Assembly: GCF_011761635.1 (NCBI RefSeq)
Contig: NZ_JAASRN010000002.1
Span: 372,001-436,000 of the forward strand
Direction of reading: 5' to 3'
Source: Thermonema lapsum
GTDB taxonomy: Bacteria; Bacteroidota; Bacteroidia; Cytophagales; Thermonemataceae
DNA: 64,000 nt
The translations under genes and the position numbers were made by a program. Positions 52,917 through 61,506 of the stretch are shown in pieces (position 1 is the stretch's first letter; each line of letters starts with the position of its first letter). The notes beneath the pieces were generated by a model. That model did no database searches and was not told the origin of the DNA. It saw only the letters and a list, made by a program, of their open reading frames with translations.

Positions 52917-55900
52917 ATGGAAAAGAAAGAATTACAAGCCACTTTATCAGCTCCATTCGATTTGCAACAATGGCAACAGGTTTTAAGGAAGGTCTTTGGC
53001 GTTCAACATTTATATGCCACTCCAAGCGAAATTCCATTACCAGCTAACAACAAAGCCGATGCGGCTTACGAGCTGGGCAAATTTACTACAGCCGACGACC
53101 GCCTGGTAGGGCTTTACTGGGTAAAAGTGAAACCCAACGTATGGATTGAACGCAACAAGGTAGGGCTTAGGGAACTACTTCGGTCGGTTTATAAGTACGA
53201 TGTGGATGGTGCCCTCATTGTGTTCGAACAAGGCGATAAATGGCGTCTGAGCTTTGTGAGCGAAATCAGAACCCGCGACGAACAGGGCAATACCGTAGAA
53301 CAGCTAACCGAACCCCGCCGCTATACCTACCTGCTCGGCGCGGGCGAAAAAACCAATACCCCCAGTGCCCGCCTTGCAAGCCTGGCTGGCAAAAAACTAT
53401 ACCTCGACGACATTCGGCAAGCCTTTAGCGTGGAAGTTCTCAACGCCGAGTTTTATAAAATGGTAGCCAACCATTTCTATCAACTGGTGGGCACTGCCGA
53501 AAACAAAAATATTGCGCATCAGGGTGTTCTGCTATTGCCCTCAATTACTCCCAATAACCCTCAGAACAGAAAAAAATATCAGGAATTTGCTGTAAGGCTT
53601 ATTGGTCGTACCGTCTTTTGTTGGTTTCTTAAAGTGAAAAAATCAAAACAGGGCAAAGCACTCATACCCGAAGAACTGCTAAGCGCTCAAGCCGTAAAGC
53701 AACATCCTAACTACTACCATAACATCCTCGAAAAGCTTTTCTTTCAAACCCTCAATACCCCGATGGCTAAGCGAAGAGACGACCTACCCGAAGCGTTTCG
53801 AGACATTCCCTTTCTCAATGGCGGACTCTTTGACCCACACCCCGACGATTACTATAAGCTTAGCGAATTAACTGGCTTATCGGGGCACCTTAATACGTTG
53901 ATAATCCCCGACAGCTGGTTCGCAAGCTTTTTTGAGCAACTGGAACAGTACAACTTTACCATCGACGAGAACAGCAGCGTAGATGTAGAGGTAAGCGTTG
54001 ACCCCGAAATGCTGGGACGCATTTTCGAAAACCTTTTGGCTGAGATTGACCCCGAAAGCGGCGAAACCGCCCGCAAAGCCACAGGTAGCTACTACACCCC
54101 ACGCGAAATTGTCGATTACATGGCAACCGAAAGCTTGGTGCACTACCTGCACAGCAAAACCCACATCGACCCCGACCAGCTCAGACCCATTTTTAAAATG
54201 GACAGCAGCGTTTCGTTTACCGATGACGACAAGGAAAAAATACTGCAAGCCCTGGACCAGCTCAAAATCATTGACCCCGCCTGTGGTTCGGGGGCATTCC
54301 CCATGGGCGTGCTGCAAAAAATGGTAATGGCTCTTGAAAAATTAGACCCCAGCGCCCATTGGTGGAAACAGCAACAAATTAGCCGCATTGAAAATGTGAT
54401 GCTTCGCAAACAGGTGAGCGAAAAATTAGATAATACCTCAATGGAGTATGCCCGTAAAATTGGCATTATACAAAATACCCTGTACGGTGTGGATATTCAA
54501 CCCATTGCTGCCGAAATATCGAAGCTGCGCTGCTTCCTTACACTTGTTGTCGATGAAAATGTGGACGACACCCAACCCAACCGCGGTGTAGAACCCCTGC
54601 CTAACCTCGAATTTAAATTTGTTACTGCCAATGCACTCATTGGCTTGCCTGTAGAACAAGACTTTGGGGGCTTATTCAATGCAAACGACGATTTAGATAA
54701 GCTTAAACAAATCAGGCTAAGCTACTTGCAAAGCTATGGAGATGAAAAAAATCAGCTAAAAGAAGAATTTAAGAGCATACAAACTAAAATTTTAAGAACC
54801 CAATATAACAATAGAGTAACCGATGTAAACAGTCGTGCCTACTTAATAAGCACATGGGAACCCTTTAGCCACGAGTCTGCCAACTGGTTCGACCCCGAAT
54901 GGATGTTTGGCGTAAAAGAGTTTGATGTAGTGATTGGAAACCCGCCGTACATTCAGCTGCAAAAAGCCCAAAACGATAAAACGAAATATGCTGACCTTTA
55001 CAAAGCCCAAAACTACGAAACCTTTGCACGCACAGGCGATATTTATTGCCTCTTTTACGAAAAAGGCATGAAGCTGCTCAAATCCGATGGCATACTCTGT
55101 TACATCACCTCGAACAAATGGATGCGAGCCGGCTATGGCGAAAAACTTAGAGCATTCTTCACAAGGTACAATCCGCTGTTGCTCCTCGATTTAGGTCCCA
55201 ACGTGTTCGAAAATGCCACCGTCGATACCAACATACTGATTATTCAAAAGTGCGAAAACCGCAACCAGCTCAAAGCCCTCACCATCAACGAGCGCAAAAA
55301 GGATACAATACCTTTCGACAGCCTGGTAAAAGAAAAAAGCGTGGTATTGAAAAACCTTAGCAAAGATGCCTGGTTTATAGGCAGCGATGCCGAGCAGCGG
55401 CTCAAAGAAAAAATTGAACGCATTGGCAAACCCCTCAAGGACTGGGATGTAAAGATTTATAGGGGGGTATTAACTGGCTTAAACGAAGCCTTTATCATCA
55501 CCACCGAAAAGCGCAACGAGATACTGGCTCATTGCAAAACCGACGAAGAACGCCGCCGCACCGAAGCCATCATCAAACCCATTTTGCGGGGCAAGGATAT
55601 TAAGCGGTATTATTATGAGTGGGCAGGGTTGTGGGTGATTGTTATCCCTGCTGGCTGGACAAACGAGAACAAGGGAAAACAAAGTGCTGAAGAATTTATA
55701 CAAGAACAATTTCCATCTCTAATGACGCATTTAAAAGTGTTTGAAGCAAAAGCTAAAAAACGAGATGACCAGGGCGATTACTGGTGGGAACTACGAGCCT
55801 GTGCCTACTACCCAGAGTTTGAGAAGGAGAAGGTGGTGTGGCAACGAATAACTCAGGAGCCAACATTTTGTTTAGTAAAACCAAATGTTTATGTCCTTGA

Positions 55901-56237
55901 CAGTATGGCATTTTTTACAGGAAATAATCTTAAATTCATAATGGCTATATTAAATTCAAAACTAATTTATAAGTATGTTGAGATGATTGTTCATCAATAT
56001 GGTTTTACTGGGTTTAGGTTATCAAATCAATATGTAGAAGTAATGCCCCTTCCTCCCATCACCCCAACCAACGAGCCCATTGTTCGGCAAATTGAGGCGC
56101 TGGTGGATAAAATCCTTGCGGCAAAGAAAGAGGATAAAAACGCCGATACCACCGCCTGGGAGCGTGAGATAGATGGGTTGGTGTATGGGTTGTATGGGTT
56201 AACAGAAGAAGAAATAAAAATCATAGAAGGAAAATGA
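52917..56237 (+). CDS. Eco57I-type adenine-specific DNA methylase with specificity domain
   Basis: A 1,106-residue N6-adenine methyltransferase like the methylase part of type IIG and BREX (PglX) enzymes. The SAM motif IDPACGSGAF has D453 and the catalytic motif IV is NPPY (675-678) in VIGNPPYIQLQ. The stretch SVDVEVSVDPEMLGRIFENL and the TGSYYTPREIVDYM before it are family marks. The C-terminal third (about 850-1060) looks like a TaqI-type target-recognition domain (ILRGKDIKRYYYEW, YPEFEKEKVVWQRI, YVLDSMAFFTGNN). The N-terminal ~300 residues show no convincing PD-(D/E)xK site, so cutting is presumably by the PLD-helicase. The stop codon overlaps the next start. Confidence 0.88.
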   Translation: MEKKELQATLSAPFDLQQWQQVLRKVFGVQHLYATPSEIPLPANNKADAAYELGKFTTADDRLVGLYWVKVKPNVWIERNKVGLRELLRSVYKYDVDGALIVFEQGDKWRLSFVSEIRTRDEQGNTVEQLTEPRRYTYLLGAGEKTNTPSARLASLAGKKLYLDDIRQAFSVEVLNAEFYKMVANHFYQLVGTAENKNIAHQGVLLLPSITPNNPQNRKKYQEFAVRLIGRTVFCWFLKVKKSKQGKALIPEELLSAQAVKQHPNYYHNILEKLFFQTLNTPMAKRRDDLPEAFRDIPFLNGGLFDPHPDDYYKLSELTGLSGHLNTLIIPDSWFASFFEQLEQYNFTIDENSSVDVEVSVDPEMLGRIFENLLAEIDPESGETARKATGSYYTPREIVDYMATESLVHYLHSKTHIDPDQLRPIFKMDSSVSFTDDDKEKILQALDQLKIIDPACGSGAFPMGVLQKMVMALEKLDPSAHWWKQQQISRIENVMLRKQVSEKLDNTSMEYARKIGIIQNTLYGVDIQPIAAEISKLRCFLTLVVDENVDDTQPNRGVEPLPNLEFKFVTANALIGLPVEQDFGGLFNANDDLDKLKQIRLSYLQSYGDEKNQLKEEFKSIQTKILRTQYNNRVTDVNSRAYLISTWEPFSHESANWFDPEWMFGVKEFDVVIGNPPYIQLQKAQNDKTKYADLYKAQNYETFARTGDIYCLFYEKGMKLLKSDGILCYITSNKWMRAGYGEKLRAFFTRYNPLLLLDLGPNVFENATVDTNILIIQKCENRNQLKALTINERKKDTIPFDSLVKEKSVVLKNLSKDAWFIGSDAEQRLKEKIERIGKPLKDWDVKIYRGVLTGLNEAFIITTEKRNEILAHCKTDEERRRTEAIIKPILRGKDIKRYYYEWAGLWVIVIPAGWTNENKGKQSAEEFIQEQFPSLMTHLKVFEAKAKKRDDQGDYWWELRACAYYPEFEKEKVVWQRITQEPTFCLVKPNVYVLDSMAFFTGNNLKFIMAILNSKLIYKYVEMIVHQYGFTGFRLSNQYVEVMPLPPITPTNEPIVRQIEALVDKILAAKKEDKNADTTAWEREIDGLVYGLYGLTEEEIKIIEGK

Positions 56238-56845
56238 CCTACGACCCTAATAAACATCATCGCCGTTCCATTCGTTTGCGCGGATACGATTATTCAAAAC
56301 CGGGTGCGTATTTCATCACCATCGTTACCCACAATCGCCAATGTTTATTTGGCGAAATCATCAACGGCGCAATGGTGTTGAACGATGCGGGTTTCATTGC
56401 CCGAAAATGTTGGTTGGAAATACCATCGCATTTCCCGCATACCCAATTGGACGAATTCATTATCATGCCCAATCATATTCATGGAATCATCATTATTTGC
56501 GACAATGAACATGTGGGGGCGAAAAATACCGATATTGTTGGTGCGAAAAATATCGATATTGTTGTAGGGGCAAAAAATTTTTCGCCCCTACAACAAACCC
56601 CAAAACCATTGGTCACATCAACAAATCAACAACCACAATCCCCATCCCGAACCATCGGTTCCATTGTTCGGGGGTTCAAAATTGGTGTTACGAAATGGTT
56701 TCGACAAAACACCGATATATACAACGTCTGGCAACGCAATTATTACGAACGCATCATTCGCAACGAGAAGGAATTCAACAACATCAGGCGATACATTATC
56801 AACAATCCCGTGAATTGGGCAAATGATAAAAACCGTGTAAAATAA
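56234..56845 (+). CDS. REP-associated tyrosine transposase (RAYT, Y1_Tnp), copy 1
   Basis: A 203-residue single-strand transposase of the HUH/Y1 family. The metal-binding HUH motif is H81-I-H83 in MPNHIHGI and the nucleophile is Y170 or Y171 in WQRNYYERII. The start codon overlaps the methylase stop (ATGA), so it may be translated by coupling. Residues ~91-138 are an insertion absent from compact relatives, with three GAKN repeats (VGAKN, VGAKN, VVGAKN); this part is encoded by a REP-like palindrome. RAYTs mobilise or process REP hairpins in other bacteria; here the substrate hairpin lies in the gene itself. A 604-base tandem copy follows. Confidence 0.92.
   Translation: MTYDPNKHHRRSIRLRGYDYSKPGAYFITIVTHNRQCLFGEIINGAMVLNDAGFIARKCWLEIPSHFPHTQLDEFIIMPNHIHGIIIICDNEHVGAKNTDIVGAKNIDIVVGAKNFSPLQQTPKPLVTSTNQQPQSPSRTIGSIVRGFKIGVTKWFRQNTDIYNVWQRNYYERIIRNEKEFNNIRRYIINNPVNWANDKNRVK
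56559..56596. repeat. REP-like palindrome inside RAYT copy 1
   Basis: A 38-base palindrome with 19-base arms and no loop (one mismatch), centred on a run of A followed by a run of T. The core is TAGGGGC with GCCCCTA. It encodes part of the in-frame insertion of the transposase. The same palindrome is present in copy 2 and a half-copy lies near 57525-57545. Confidence 0.9.
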
Positions 56846-56879
56846 CGCCCCCCGAAAACACCATCGCCGTTCCATTCGG

Positions 56880-57449
56880 TTGCGCGGATACGATTATTCA
56901 AAACCGGGTGCGTATTTCATCACCATCGTTACCCACAATCGCCAATGTTTATTTGGCGAAATCAAAAACGGCGCAATGGTGTTGAACGATGCGGGTTTCA
57001 TTGCCCGAAAATATTGGTTGGAAATACCATCGCATTTCCCGCATACCCAATTGGACGAATTCATTATCATGCCCAATCATATTCATGGAATCATCATTAT
57101 TTGCGACAATGAACATGTGGGGGCGAAAAATACCGATATTGTTGGTGCGAAAAATATCGATATTGTTGTAGAGGCGAAAAATTTTTCGCCCCTACAACAA
57201 ACCCCAAAACCATTGGTCACATCAACAAATCAACAACCACAATCCCCATCCCGAACCATTGGTTCCATTATTCGGGGGTTCAAAATTGGTGTTACGAAAT
57301 GGTTTCGACAAAACACCGATATATACAACGTTTGGCAACGCAATTATTACGAACACATCATTCGCAACGAGAAGGAATTCAACAACATCAGGCGATACAT
57401 TATCAACAATCCTGTGAATTGGGCAAATGATAAAAACCGTGTAAAATAA
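56880..57449 (+). CDS. REP-associated tyrosine transposase, copy 2 lacking its normal start
   Basis: The second 604-base unit encodes 189 residues nearly identical to copy 1, with HUH motif MPNHIHGI and the nucleophile region WQRNYYEHII intact. The reading frame continues upstream through the HHRRSIRLRG segment to an in-frame stop but meets no ATG, because the duplication began inside the gene; translation would have to start at the TTG at 56880 or not at all. It is therefore either expressed at a low level or a decaying copy. The palindrome insert is kept. Confidence 0.75.
   Translation: MRGYDYSKPGAYFITIVTHNRQCLFGEIKNGAMVLNDAGFIARKYWLEIPSHFPHTQLDEFIIMPNHIHGIIIICDNEHVGAKNTDIVGAKNIDIVVEAKNFSPLQQTPKPLVTSTNQQPQSPSRTIGSIIRGFKIGVTKWFRQNTDIYNVWQRNYYEHIIRNEKEFNNIRRYIINNPVNWANDKNRVK
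57163..57200. repeat. REP-like palindrome inside RAYT copy 2
   Basis: A 38-base palindrome with one mismatch between its arms, 604 bases from its twin. The left arm differs from copy 1 by two bases, at a different place from the copy 1 mismatch, so the palindromic form is largely kept. Confidence 0.88.
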
Positions 57450-57524
57450 CGCCCCCCGAAAACACCATCGCCGTTTCATTCGGTTGCGCAGATACAATTA
57501 TTCACAGCAAAATACCGACCATGA

Positions 57525-57546
57525 GGTAAAAAATTTTTCGCCCCTG
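57525..57546. repeat. Degenerate half REP palindrome
   Basis: The central A-run/T-run and the right arm CGCCCCT of the RAYT palindrome recur here, while the left arm is AGGT and degenerate. It follows the third partial duplication unit and is probably left from a deleted third copy. Confidence 0.6.
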
Positions 57547-57650
57547 TTCCTATTCAACCATTTTTCGCGCCACCAAAAAAATCATCTGACTTTAAAACAT
57601 TTTAGACAGATGAGTGTATTAAAAGGTGTCGTGATTAACAAAATAAAGAA

Positions 57651-58259
57651 ATGAATCATAAAACGCCCCTCCTGCTCTTCACAATGGTTTTTATCCCATT
57701 AAACTTTCTTTTTGCTCAAAGAGCAATCTCAGACAAACTGCAACATTTCCAAGCCAAACGAAATGACATAAACCAAACTGCTATGCTTGTGCTGGGCAGC
57801 TGGGCTGCTGCAAATATTTTAGTGGGAAGCATTGGAAATTTTAAAACAGAAGGTGAAACTAAATATTTTCATCAGTTGAATGCCACGTGGAACGCAGTGA
57901 ACTTAGGCATTGCTGCTTTGGGTTATTTTAAAGCTGTCCATTCTGACCCGGCAGCAATGACCAACGTAGAAATGCTGAAAGATTACAATTCACTTCAGAG
58001 CTTTCTCTTGCTTAACGCTGGTTTGGATGCTGCCTATATTATGACAGGGCTTTATTTGAAAGAAAAATCAAAACATTCTTCAAGCGCTGAAAGGTTGAAA
58101 GGATATGGCAACAGTTTGCTGCTTCAAGGTGGGTTTCTTTTGCTGTTTGATGTGTCTTTATATTTTATCCATCTGAACCATGCCAACATCCATCTTTATC
58201 CGCATCTGGAAAGCTTAGCTGCCGGAGGATTTGGTCTTGGGATAAGCATTCGATTGTAA
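57651..58259 (+). CDS. DUF6992-like membrane protein
   Basis: A 202-residue protein with a signal-like N-terminus (MNHKTPLLLFTMVF to FLFAQ) and about four further hydrophobic segments (MLVLGSWAAANILVGSIG, VNLGIAALGYFK, FLLLNAGLDAAYIMTGLYL, LLLQGGFLLLFDVSLYF). This arrangement matches an uncharacterised Bacteroidota membrane family. A substrate or partner cannot be inferred. It is transcribed towards the SDR gene, 116 bases away. The family name is from memory and is only moderately sure. Confidence 0.6.
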   Translation: MNHKTPLLLFTMVFIPLNFLFAQRAISDKLQHFQAKRNDINQTAMLVLGSWAAANILVGSIGNFKTEGETKYFHQLNATWNAVNLGIAALGYFKAVHSDPAAMTNVEMLKDYNSLQSFLLLNAGLDAAYIMTGLYLKEKSKHSSSAERLKGYGNSLLLQGGFLLLFDVSLYFIHLNHANIHLYPHLESLAAGGFGLGISIRL

Positions 58260-58375
58260 TTTTCTGCTTGAAAGTTCTGTATGAAGCAGCATTTCGCCCC
58301 AAACAAACAGAACCTTGTAGAGTTATTCTAAAAGACAACAAGGGAAAAACGATTATTTGATACAAAACCAAATCC

Positions 58376-59077
58376 ATGATGAGCACATATTTAATTGTTG
58401 GCGGCACCTCTGGAATCGGATTGGAAACCACCAAACTTCTCAGTAAAAACCATCGTGTGATGGTGCTAAGCCGAACAAAGAAAAATCTTGACGGATTAAA
58501 TAATGTCGAGTTCTTTTCTGCCGATGTTACAAAATCAGTAGAAGAACTTCCACCAATCAATGAACCCATCCACGGCATTGTTTATTGCCCCGGAACAATA
58601 AACTTAAAACCGCTAAGAAACTTAAAAACAGAAGATTTTCTACATGACTTTGAGGTGAATCTGCTCGGTGCAGTTAAGGTAATAAACAAGTATTACAACA
58701 ACCTCAAAGGTGCAGGCAAAGCCAGCATAGTCTTGTTCAGCACGGTGGCAGTGCAAACAGGAATGCCATTTCACGCCTCCATTGCTTCGGCAAAGGGGGC
58801 TGTTGAAGGACTAACAAGAACGCTTGCCGCCGAGTTTGCACCAAACATTCGGGTGAATTGCCTTGCGCCCTCCATTACCAATACGCCACTTGCAGAAAAA
58901 CTTTTAAACAACGAAACCAAAATGAAATCATCCGAAGAGCGTCATCCTCTAAAAAGAATCGGCGATGCAAAAGAAATGGCTCAGATAGTAACGCTGCTGC
59001 TTTCTGATGCTGCTTCGTTCATAACCGGACAAATTATCAAAGTGGATGGCGGAATTTCTTCTATAAAGTTAATTTAA
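58376..59077 (+). CDS. SDR family oxidoreductase with altered active site
   Basis: A short-chain dehydrogenase of 233 residues (ATG codons at 58376 and 58379 are both possible starts). The NAD(P)-binding GGTSGIGLETTKLL and the strand-2 arginine in VMVLSRTKK suggest NADP. The family GIVYCPGT replaces the usual NNAG. The catalytic Tyr is not visible: the segment TVAVQTGMPFHASIASAKGA keeps the lysine but has Ile where Tyr is expected. The same change is seen in relatives that sit beside photolyase genes. It is followed 49 bases later by a flavin reductase gene, probably in one operon. Confidence 0.85.
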   Translation: MMSTYLIVGGTSGIGLETTKLLSKNHRVMVLSRTKKNLDGLNNVEFFSADVTKSVEELPPINEPIHGIVYCPGTINLKPLRNLKTEDFLHDFEVNLLGAVKVINKYYNNLKGAGKASIVLFSTVAVQTGMPFHASIASAKGAVEGLTRTLAAEFAPNIRVNCLAPSITNTPLAEKLLNNETKMKSSEERHPLKRIGDAKEMAQIVTLLLSDAASFITGQIIKVDGGISSIKLI

Positions 59078-59126
59078 TCACTGCGCCTTAGAACATCTTT
59101 TGCTAACAGTTAAGTTTGAGAAACGA

Positions 59127-59756
59127 ATGAAAATAACTAAAGAAAATATCCTGCAGTTTGAAAAACTATATCGCACCAATTTCATCAACTCACTTTCCGG
59201 TTTTAAAAGTGCCAATCTCATAGGAACAGCCTCAAAGGAGGGCAACACCAATCTTGCCATTTTCAGTTCTGCGATTCATGTTGGTGCCCATCCCCCTTTG
59301 ATTGGATTATTGTTCCGCCCTGTATCGGTTCCCAGACATACTTACGAAAACATCAAAGAAACAGGATACTTTACTGTAAACCACATCAATAAAGACATTT
59401 ACAAACAAGCACATCAAACCTCCGCAAGGTATGATAAAGAACTTTCTGAGTTTGAGGAATGCGGATTGACTCCGGAATTTTCGGATACAATTCAAGCACC
59501 TTATGTGAAAGAATCGAATATTAAAATTGGTTGCCGCTTTGTTGAAGAACATTGGATAAAAATCAACGATACCATTTTTCTAATCGGTGAGATTCTGGAA
59601 GTGATTCTACCTGACAATGTTGTGCTCGATGATGGATATGTTGATATAGAAAAAGCCGGAACAATCACCATCAGTGGATTAGACAGCTATCACGAAACGA
59701 AAAGAATTTCAAGATTGTCTTATGCTAAACCCGGTAAGGAATTAAATACTTTATAA
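59127..59756 (+). CDS. Flavin reductase family protein
   Basis: An FMN-binding split-barrel protein of 209 residues, started at the ATG at 59127 (a TTG nine codons upstream is less likely). The flavin-binding region is seen in LIGTASKEGNTNLAIFSSAIH, PPLIGLLFRP and ETGYFTVNHIN. Such proteins reduce flavin or act as flavin-bound oxidoreductases. It pairs with the SDR gene just upstream and lies in the same neighbourhood as the cryptochrome genes on the other strand, which need reduced FAD; a direct link is inference. Confidence 0.88.
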   Translation: MKITKENILQFEKLYRTNFINSLSGFKSANLIGTASKEGNTNLAIFSSAIHVGAHPPLIGLLFRPVSVPRHTYENIKETGYFTVNHINKDIYKQAHQTSARYDKELSEFEECGLTPEFSDTIQAPYVKESNIKIGCRFVEEHWIKINDTIFLIGEILEVILPDNVVLDDGYVDIEKAGTITISGLDSYHETKRISRLSYAKPGKELNTL

Positions 59757-59991
59757 GTAGAAATTTTTTTGAAGAAGCAATTTGCCTTCAAAGCAATTGA
59801 GCTGAAATTTAGTATCAAGCAAAGAGAGGTTTAGAAAAATTGTATTGAAAATATGCACAAAATAATTTGGCAAAAGTAAAGCAAAAAAGTTTTCATTGGT
59901 AATTGTTCATGACACTATTTTAAACCTGATGTAATCGATTTCTGCTACAAAATTCCCTTCCTGATTAAAAAAATTATGTGCAAAGAGATTT

Positions 59992-61440
59992 TTAATCTCT
60001 GTTGTGCTTAATAATATTTTCAGCCATACCCTCAAACACAAAAAAATGAAAAGGCAAAATCAAGTACCAGTATAAACGCCCTAGCAAGCCTTTCGGGCGG
60101 AATGTTGCGGTTTGTTGCAGAAAATGTTTTCCGTCCTTATTTGTAATCTTAAACTCGAGCCAGGCTTCCCCGGGCAATTTCATTTCGGCATAGAGCAGCA
60201 GTCTTTTATTTTCTTTGTCGGCAACAAGCACGCGCCAGAAGTCCAGTGCGTCCCCAGTGTAAATGTTGTTTTGGTTTGTTCTTCCTCTGCGCAAACCCAC
60301 ACCGCCCACCAGTTTATCCAAAAAGCCACGAAGGCGCCATAACCAATTTGCATAATACCAGCCGCGTTCACCACCAATAGACCAAATGTTTTCAAGAACT
60401 TTATCAACACTGCCCTTAATTTCTTTTACTCTTCTATCAATATAACATCCGTATGTTGGCACATTGATATGTTCTAAAAGCGAGTTATCCGTATAACTTG
60501 ATACGAGTGAATCTTTCCAGCTCGAAATAACATTGTTTTGTTCTATTTTTTGAAACGCTAACTCAACCGCTTCTTTGTACGGAATTGGTTTTATGCCCAG
60601 CATTTTTTCAAGTCTGTTGTCTTTTGCCACCACAGGCACTTTCATACTCTCGACTAAATTAACCGCAAGCTTGTAAGATGTGGAGGTTACAAAATAGAGC
60701 CAATAAGAGGATAATCTGGGAGTCATAACAGGGACCGTAAAAATATACCTTTTTAGTCCGCGAACTTCTGCAAATTGTAAGAGCATTTCTTTATATGTCA
60801 AGATATCAGGACCCCCAATATCGAATGATTGATTATAAGTTTCTTCATTTAGCAAAACGCCAACTAAATATTCCAACACATTTCGTATTGCAATCGGCTG
60901 ATGCTTTGTATTGACCCATTTGGGAGTTATCATTACAGGAAGTTTTTCAACCAAATCACGAATGATTTCAAAGGATGCACTGCCCGACCCCACGATAATT
61001 CCGGCTTTCAGAGATGTGAGTGGAATACCGCTCTTGCTTAAAATCTCTTCAACTTTTTTTCTGGAGGCAAGATGTTTAGAAAGTTTTTCTTCGTTTGTAA
61101 TTCCGCCCAAATAAATAATCTGCTTCACAGCAGTTTGCTTCATAAGCTTTACAAAATTATTTGCAGAGATTTCTTCGAGCTTTTCAAAATCTTTTATTTT
61201 TGAACTCATGGAATGGATAAGGTAGTATGTAGCATCAATATCCTCTATGGACTTTGCGGAAGGTAACTCTTTTGTAAAATCCACTTCAAATAGAGAGATT
61301 CTATCACTTTTGTAAATCCCTTCGGTTGGGAATCGCTTCTTGTCTCTTACACAGCAAACCACCTCGTGCCCATGTTCTAACAACACAGGCAGCAAACGCT
61401 TGCCAATATATCCGGTTGCACCTGTTAAAAGTATTTTCAT
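59992..61440 (-). CDS. SDR/epimerase-like protein with C-terminal DUF2867
   Basis: A 482-residue protein, started at the ATG at 61440 (MKILLTGATGYIG). The N-terminal ~290 residues are an NAD(P)-binding atypical SDR with GATGYIGKRLLPVLLEHGHE and YYLIHSMSS in place of the usual active site, and LKAGIIVGSGSASFEIIRD. The C-terminal ~190 residues are the DUF2867 domain (WSIGGERGWYYANWLWRLRG, GDALDFWRVL, LLYAEMKLPGEAWLEFKI). This fusion is common in bacteria; some are near carotenoid or photolyase genes. The substrate is unknown. It converges with the flavin reductase gene. Confidence 0.88.
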   Translation of the reverse strand: MKILLTGATGYIGKRLLPVLLEHGHEVVCCVRDKKRFPTEGIYKSDRISLFEVDFTKELPSAKSIEDIDATYYLIHSMSSKIKDFEKLEEISANNFVKLMKQTAVKQIIYLGGITNEEKLSKHLASRKKVEEILSKSGIPLTSLKAGIIVGSGSASFEIIRDLVEKLPVMITPKWVNTKHQPIAIRNVLEYLVGVLLNEETYNQSFDIGGPDILTYKEMLLQFAEVRGLKRYIFTVPVMTPRLSSYWLYFVTSTSYKLAVNLVESMKVPVVAKDNRLEKMLGIKPIPYKEAVELAFQKIEQNNVISSWKDSLVSSYTDNSLLEHINVPTYGCYIDRRVKEIKGSVDKVLENIWSIGGERGWYYANWLWRLRGFLDKLVGGVGLRRGRTNQNNIYTGDALDFWRVLVADKENKRLLLYAEMKLPGEAWLEFKITNKDGKHFLQQTATFRPKGLLGRLYWYLILPFHFFVFEGMAENIIKHNRD

Positions 61441-61506
61441 AGGATTATGATAAAGAAGCAATCAGAACAACTGGAAAAGGAACGATTTGGTTTAGATGAA
61501 ATCTTT

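Larger units (their letters stand above)
56258..57503. repeat. 604-base tandem duplication, two full units and a remnant
   Basis: Unit 1 starts at 56258, unit 2 at 56862 and a third partial unit at 57466, each exactly 604 bases apart. Units 1 and 2 differ at about a dozen positions by eye. Unit 3 stops resembling the others after about 40 bases. The unit begins inside the N-terminal codons of the RAYT gene and includes its stop and the short intergenic segment, so it arose by tandem duplication of the transposase gene without its first codons. Confidence 0.93.
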
